Below are positions 6,001-8,204 of a stretch of DNA of 8,204 bases, piece by piece. The stretch's first letter is position 1. Every line of letters starts with the position of its first letter. The notes under the pieces are model-generated. The model had not been told where the DNA came from. It saw nothing but the letters and a program-made list of their open reading frames with translations, and made no database searches. Made by a program: the position numbers and the translations under genes. This stretch comes from JAVXAG01 sp040307645 (lineage in GTDB: Bacteria; Bacillota; Clostridia; Peptostreptococcales; Anaerovoracaceae), in NCBI GenBank assembly GCA_040307645.1, contig JAWRJF010000023.1, positions 1 to 8,204 on the forward strand, given 5' to 3'.

Positions 6001-7299
6001 ATGTGGTATACTAATGACATGTTGAGATTTAATGAAAAAAATGAAATTATAAAAGAAGATGAATATAGAGCCATCATCGTTGGATTGCAGAGAAAGGAAG
6101 ATATTTCTTATTCAATGGCGGAATTGAAAGGCCTTGCTGAAGCAGCTAATGTTGAAGTTTTAGGCCAGGTAATTCAGAATTTAGAAAAGCCAAACACAGC
6201 TACTCTAATAGGTAAGGGAAAGGTTTTAGAAGTAGCAGAAATGGCATCTAACATGGAAGCGGATATGGTAATCTTTAATGATGAATTGACAGGCATGCAG
6301 CTTAGAAATTTAGAGGATTCCATAGGCGTTAGGGTAATTGATAGGACTATTCTAATTCTAGATATCTTTGCAGCAAGAGCAAGCTCTAAGGTGGGTAAAT
6401 TACAAGTTGAGTTGGCCCAATTACAATATAGAATGCCAAGGCTTACCGGCTTTGGGAAAGCCTTGTCAAGACTGGGAGGCGGTATTGGAACGAGAGGTCC
6501 CGGTGAAAAAAAATTAGAGACTGACAGAAGGCATATAGAACGAAGAATGGAAGACATTAAGAGTGAAATTCAAAGTGAACGCCATAACAGAAGTGTGCAG
6601 AGAAAACGAAGGGAAAAATCAGAAATCCCTGTTGTAGCTTTAGTTGGATATACTAACTCAGGAAAATCAGCTTTGATGAATAGACTTATGCAGCTTACTG
6701 AAAAAGATGATAAAACTGTAATGGAAAAGGACATGCTTTTTGCTACTTTAGATACACAACAAAGAAGCGTAAAGCTGGACACAAATCATCAATTCATACT
6801 TGTGGATACTGTTGGCTTTGTTAGTAAACTGCCACATTCGTTAGTAGAGGCTTTTAAAGCAACTTTAGAGGAAGTAGTATATGCTGATTTGTTAATCCAC
6901 GTTGTAGATGCCTCATATGATAATAGTGATTTTCATATTAATGTTACCGATAAAGTTCTAGGTGAAATCGGAGTAACAGGTAAAGATAAAATAATCGCAT
7001 TTAATAAAATTGACCTAGTTGAAAATGAACCTGCTCAAGTTGTTGGCTTTGATAATATATATATATCTGCTAAATACGACATAAATATTGATAAACTCGT
7101 GGATTTAATAAAGTCTAAAATTTTTGCTGATAAAGTTCGTGTAAAACTTCTTATACCGTATACTAGAGGGGATATTTCCTCATATCTTTGCGAAAAAGCT
7201 AATGTAAATTCAATGGAATACATTGATGACGGCACTCTTTTTGACGTAGAATTAACAAACGCAGATTATCAAAGGTTAAAGGATTATGATACAATATAG
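6001..7299 (+). CDS. hflX: GTPase HflX, ribosome-splitting factor
   Basis: This 432-residue protein is HflX, a GTPase that binds the 50S subunit and, in studied bacteria, splits stalled or idle 70S ribosomes under stress such as heat. The N-terminal HflX domain spans about 22-205 and includes the glycine-rich LSRLGGGIGTRGPGEKKLE (155-173) followed by a basic helical stretch. The G domain has G1 GYTNSGKS (216-223), switch-I FATLDT with Thr249, G3 DTVGF (269-273), G4 NKID (335-338) and G5 SAK (356-358), so GTP binding should be intact. A C-terminal domain of about 60 residues follows. The ATG at 6001 abuts the yunB stop and has no convincing Shine-Dalgarno; Met7 (ATG at 6019) is an alternative start that would keep all conserved regions. 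The last codons overlap the next gene by 14 bases. Confidence 0.96.
   Translation: MWYTNDMLRFNEKNEIIKEDEYRAIIVGLQRKEDISYSMAELKGLAEAANVEVLGQVIQNLEKPNTATLIGKGKVLEVAEMASNMEADMVIFNDELTGMQLRNLEDSIGVRVIDRTILILDIFAARASSKVGKLQVELAQLQYRMPRLTGFGKALSRLGGGIGTRGPGEKKLETDRRHIERRMEDIKSEIQSERHNRSVQRKRREKSEIPVVALVGYTNSGKSALMNRLMQLTEKDDKTVMEKDMLFATLDTQQRSVKLDTNHQFILVDTVGFVSKLPHSLVEAFKATLEEVVYADLLIHVVDASYDNSDFHINVTDKVLGEIGVTGKDKIIAFNKIDLVENEPAQVVGFDNIYISAKYDINIDKLVDLIKSKIFADKVRVKLLIPYTRGDISSYLCEKANVNSMEYIDDGTLFDVELTNADYQRLKDYDTI
6004..6012 (+). promoter_or_regulatory. Possible extended -10 promoter at the hflX start
   Basis: TGGTATACT fits the extended -10 pattern TGnTATAAT with one mismatch. No good -35 is present 17 bases upstream (ATGTAA, 3 of 6), which extended -10 promoters can tolerate. 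A start point six to seven bases on would fall at 6018-6019, exactly at the in-frame ATG of HflX Met7. This is a weak, consensus-based call. Confidence 0.25.
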
Positions 7300-7915
7300 T
7301 ACAATTTTAAAAGAGGCAGATGCGGTACAAGAAATAGAAAAATCTAAGTTTATCACTCACGTTAAACCAGTAGAAACTAGAGCAGAAGCAGATGAATTTA
7401 TTGCTGGAATTAAGAAAAAATATAAGGATGCAACTCATAATGTTCCAGCCATGGTAATTGGAGACAAATTTCAGATTCAATGGGCCAGTGATGATGGCGA
7501 ACCACAGGGAACATCTGGAGCACCGATTGTCCAGATGTTAGTAAAAGAAGGTATTACTAATGTTGCTGTCGTAGTTACACGTTATTTTGGTGGCATTAAA
7601 CTTGGAACAGGTGGTTTAGTAAGAGCTTATACTAGCAGCGCAAAGCTGGGAATTATTGCCGGAGAAATTTGTGATGTTAATGAAATGATAATATCAAACT
7701 ATAAAATAGAATATTCCTATCTTAGCAAACTCCAAAATTTAGCTGGTGAAGGTCTTTTTCAAATTGGAAATATTGAATATGAAGATGTTATAAAAATAGA
7801 AATAATTGCTGATCCAGAAAAAAATACACAGGTGCAGGAATCGGTATCAAATTTAACAAAAGGACTTGCAGTCTTGGAAAATCAAAGGTCGCAGCTTGTC
7901 AAGGTTAAAAAATAA
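7286..7915 (+). CDS. yigZ: YigZ/YvyE family protein (IMPACT, UPF0029)
   Basis: This 209-residue protein belongs to the YigZ/YvyE family, related to eukaryotic IMPACT. The physiological role in bacteria is not established; the N-terminal domain has a ribosomal-S5-like fold and the C-terminal domain is a small ferredoxin-like DUF1949. Landmarks are IEKSKFITHV (17-26), KDATHNVPA (47-55), DDGEPQGTSGAP (69-80) and the signature TRYFGGIKLGTGGLVRAY (98-115). The C-terminal domain spans about 135-205. The length is typical of the family. The ATG at 7286 overlaps the end of hflX by 14 bases in another frame, with AAAGG at 7271-7275 and AAAGGA at 7278-7283 upstream, which suggests translational coupling to hflX. 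No hairpin with a U-tract follows the stop, so transcription may run on towards the tRNA. Confidence 0.95.
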   Translation: MIQYSTILKEADAVQEIEKSKFITHVKPVETRAEADEFIAGIKKKYKDATHNVPAMVIGDKFQIQWASDDGEPQGTSGAPIVQMLVKEGITNVAVVVTRYFGGIKLGTGGLVRAYTSSAKLGIIAGEICDVNEMIISNYKIEYSYLSKLQNLAGEGLFQIGNIEYEDVIKIEIIADPEKNTQVQESVSNLTKGLAVLENQRSQLVKVKK

Positions 7916-7936
7916 TAGAAAAATGGAAAAAAGACG

Positions 7937-7965
7937 TTGACGAGAGGTACTAGTTATGGTAATAT
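7937..7965 (+). promoter_or_regulatory. Predicted upstream promoter (P1) in the yigZ-tRNA gap
   Basis: TTGACG at 7937-7942 (5 of 6 to TTGACA), a 17-base spacer, and TAATAT at 7960-7965 preceded by TGG (7957-7959), an extended -10 feature. A start near 7972 would give a transcript with about 140 bases before the tRNA. No coding sequence lies between, so the likely product is a tRNA precursor. Consensus-based. Confidence 0.5.
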
Positions 7966-8018
7966 ATTTTTCGGTCACAAAATGTTAAAGTTGTTCAAGA
8001 ATATGACATAATAATACA

Positions 8019-8039
8019 TTAACTTCTAGAAAAAGTTAA
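8019..8039. repeat. Short inverted repeat between the two tRNA promoters
   Basis: TTAACTT (8019-8025) and AAGTTAA (8033-8039) are perfect inverted arms around a seven-base loop, with a further palindrome TTCTAGAA at 8024-8031. No T run follows on either strand, so it is not a standard terminator. It ends nine bases before the -35 of the downstream promoter and could be an operator or RNA hairpin, or chance in AT-rich DNA. Confidence 0.35.
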
Positions 8040-8047
8040 AAAACATC

Positions 8048-8076
8048 TTGACAAACTTCAAATAGCGAGTTAATAT
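8048..8076 (+). promoter_or_regulatory. Predicted promoter (P2) for tRNA-Val
   Basis: A perfect TTGACA at 8048-8053, a 17-base spacer, and TAATAT at 8071-8076 (4 of 6 to TATAAT) precede the tRNA. The start would be near 8083, about 31 bases before the mature 5' end, as is usual for a tRNA precursor. The perfect -35 and the spacing make this the best candidate for the main tRNA promoter. Confidence 0.65.
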
Positions 8077-8113
8077 ATATAAGCACGCTAATTGCGGAAC
8101 ATGACTGAAATAT

Positions 8114-8189
8114 GGGCGTATAGCTCAGCTGGGAGAGCACCTGCCTTACAAGCAGGGGGTCATAGGTTCGAGCCCTATTACGCCCACCA
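8114..8189 (+). tRNA. tRNA-Val, anticodon TAC
   Basis: The full 76-base cloverleaf can be folded by eye. The acceptor stem is GGGCGTA (8114-8120) with TACGCCC (8179-8185). The D stem is GCTC/GAGC (8123-8126 and 8135-8138). The anticodon stem is CCTGC/GCAGG (8140-8144 and 8152-8156) around loop CTTACAA, with anticodon TAC at 8147-8149, reading GUA and other GUN valine codons. The variable loop is five bases and the T stem ATAGG/CCTAT encloses TTCGAGC. The discriminator is A8186 and the CCA end (8187-8189) is encoded. All stems are fully paired, so it should be functional. It may be the first member of a tRNA cluster continuing beyond the window. Confidence 0.98.
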
Positions 8190-8204
8190 TATACACACTA
8201 ATTC

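Noticed and set aside
7055..7066. (AT)6 dinucleotide repeat in hflX as a contingency locus
   Set aside because: It is short, encodes the expected residues just before the G5 motif, and nothing suggests frameshifted variants.
1..8204. Mobile element, prophage, CRISPR array, defence or toxin-antitoxin system
   Set aside because: All genes match housekeeping or sporulation families with uniform base use. No transposase, integrase, spaced repeats or target-site duplications were seen, and the tRNA 3' end shows no duplicated attachment sequence within the window.

Overview
The window is an AT-rich segment with every recognised gene on the + strand. It looks like a low-GC, spore-forming Firmicute, most likely an anaerobic Clostridia member. 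The evidence is the gene order dprA-topA-hslV-hslU-codY (the 'cod' neighbourhood of Firmicutes), a CodY global regulator, a YunB-type sporulation protein, strong AGGAGG-type ribosome binding sites, and codon use biased to A/T. Genus or family cannot be fixed by eye.

Positions 1-319 hold the 3' end of dprA (DNA uptake and recombination mediator, C-terminal winged helix). A sigma-A-like promoter overlaps the dprA stop codon and carries a CodY-box-like sequence in its spacer. Positions 381-5249 form a tightly packed run: topA (DNA topoisomerase I with three zinc fingers), hslV and hslU (the ATP-dependent HslUV/ClpQY protease) and codY (repressor sensing branched-chain amino acids and GTP). Gaps between them are only 15-18 bases, so they are probably co-transcribed. 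The trmFO and xerC genes that sit between topA and hslV in Bacillus subtilis are absent here.

Positions 5260-5310 are an unusually compact junction. A perfect 12-bp terminator hairpin ends the codY transcript. A sigma-A-like promoter straddles the same hairpin, with its -10 in the loop. The 3' arm of the hairpin contains the Shine-Dalgarno sequence of the next gene, and the U-tract is the spacer to its start codon. The second group follows: yunB (membrane-anchored sporulation protein), hflX (ribosome-splitting GTPase) and a YigZ/YvyE (IMPACT-family) protein, with abutting or overlapping ends.

Positions 7916-8113 are non-coding and contain two good promoter-like sequences and a short inverted repeat ahead of a complete tRNA-Val (anticodon TAC) at 8114-8189. 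No mobile element, CRISPR array, phage gene or wholly new system is visible. The interesting material is regulatory: the terminator/promoter/RBS overlay before yunB, a possible CodY autoregulatory site before topA, a duplicated RBS segment before codY, and a possible leaderless start for hflX.
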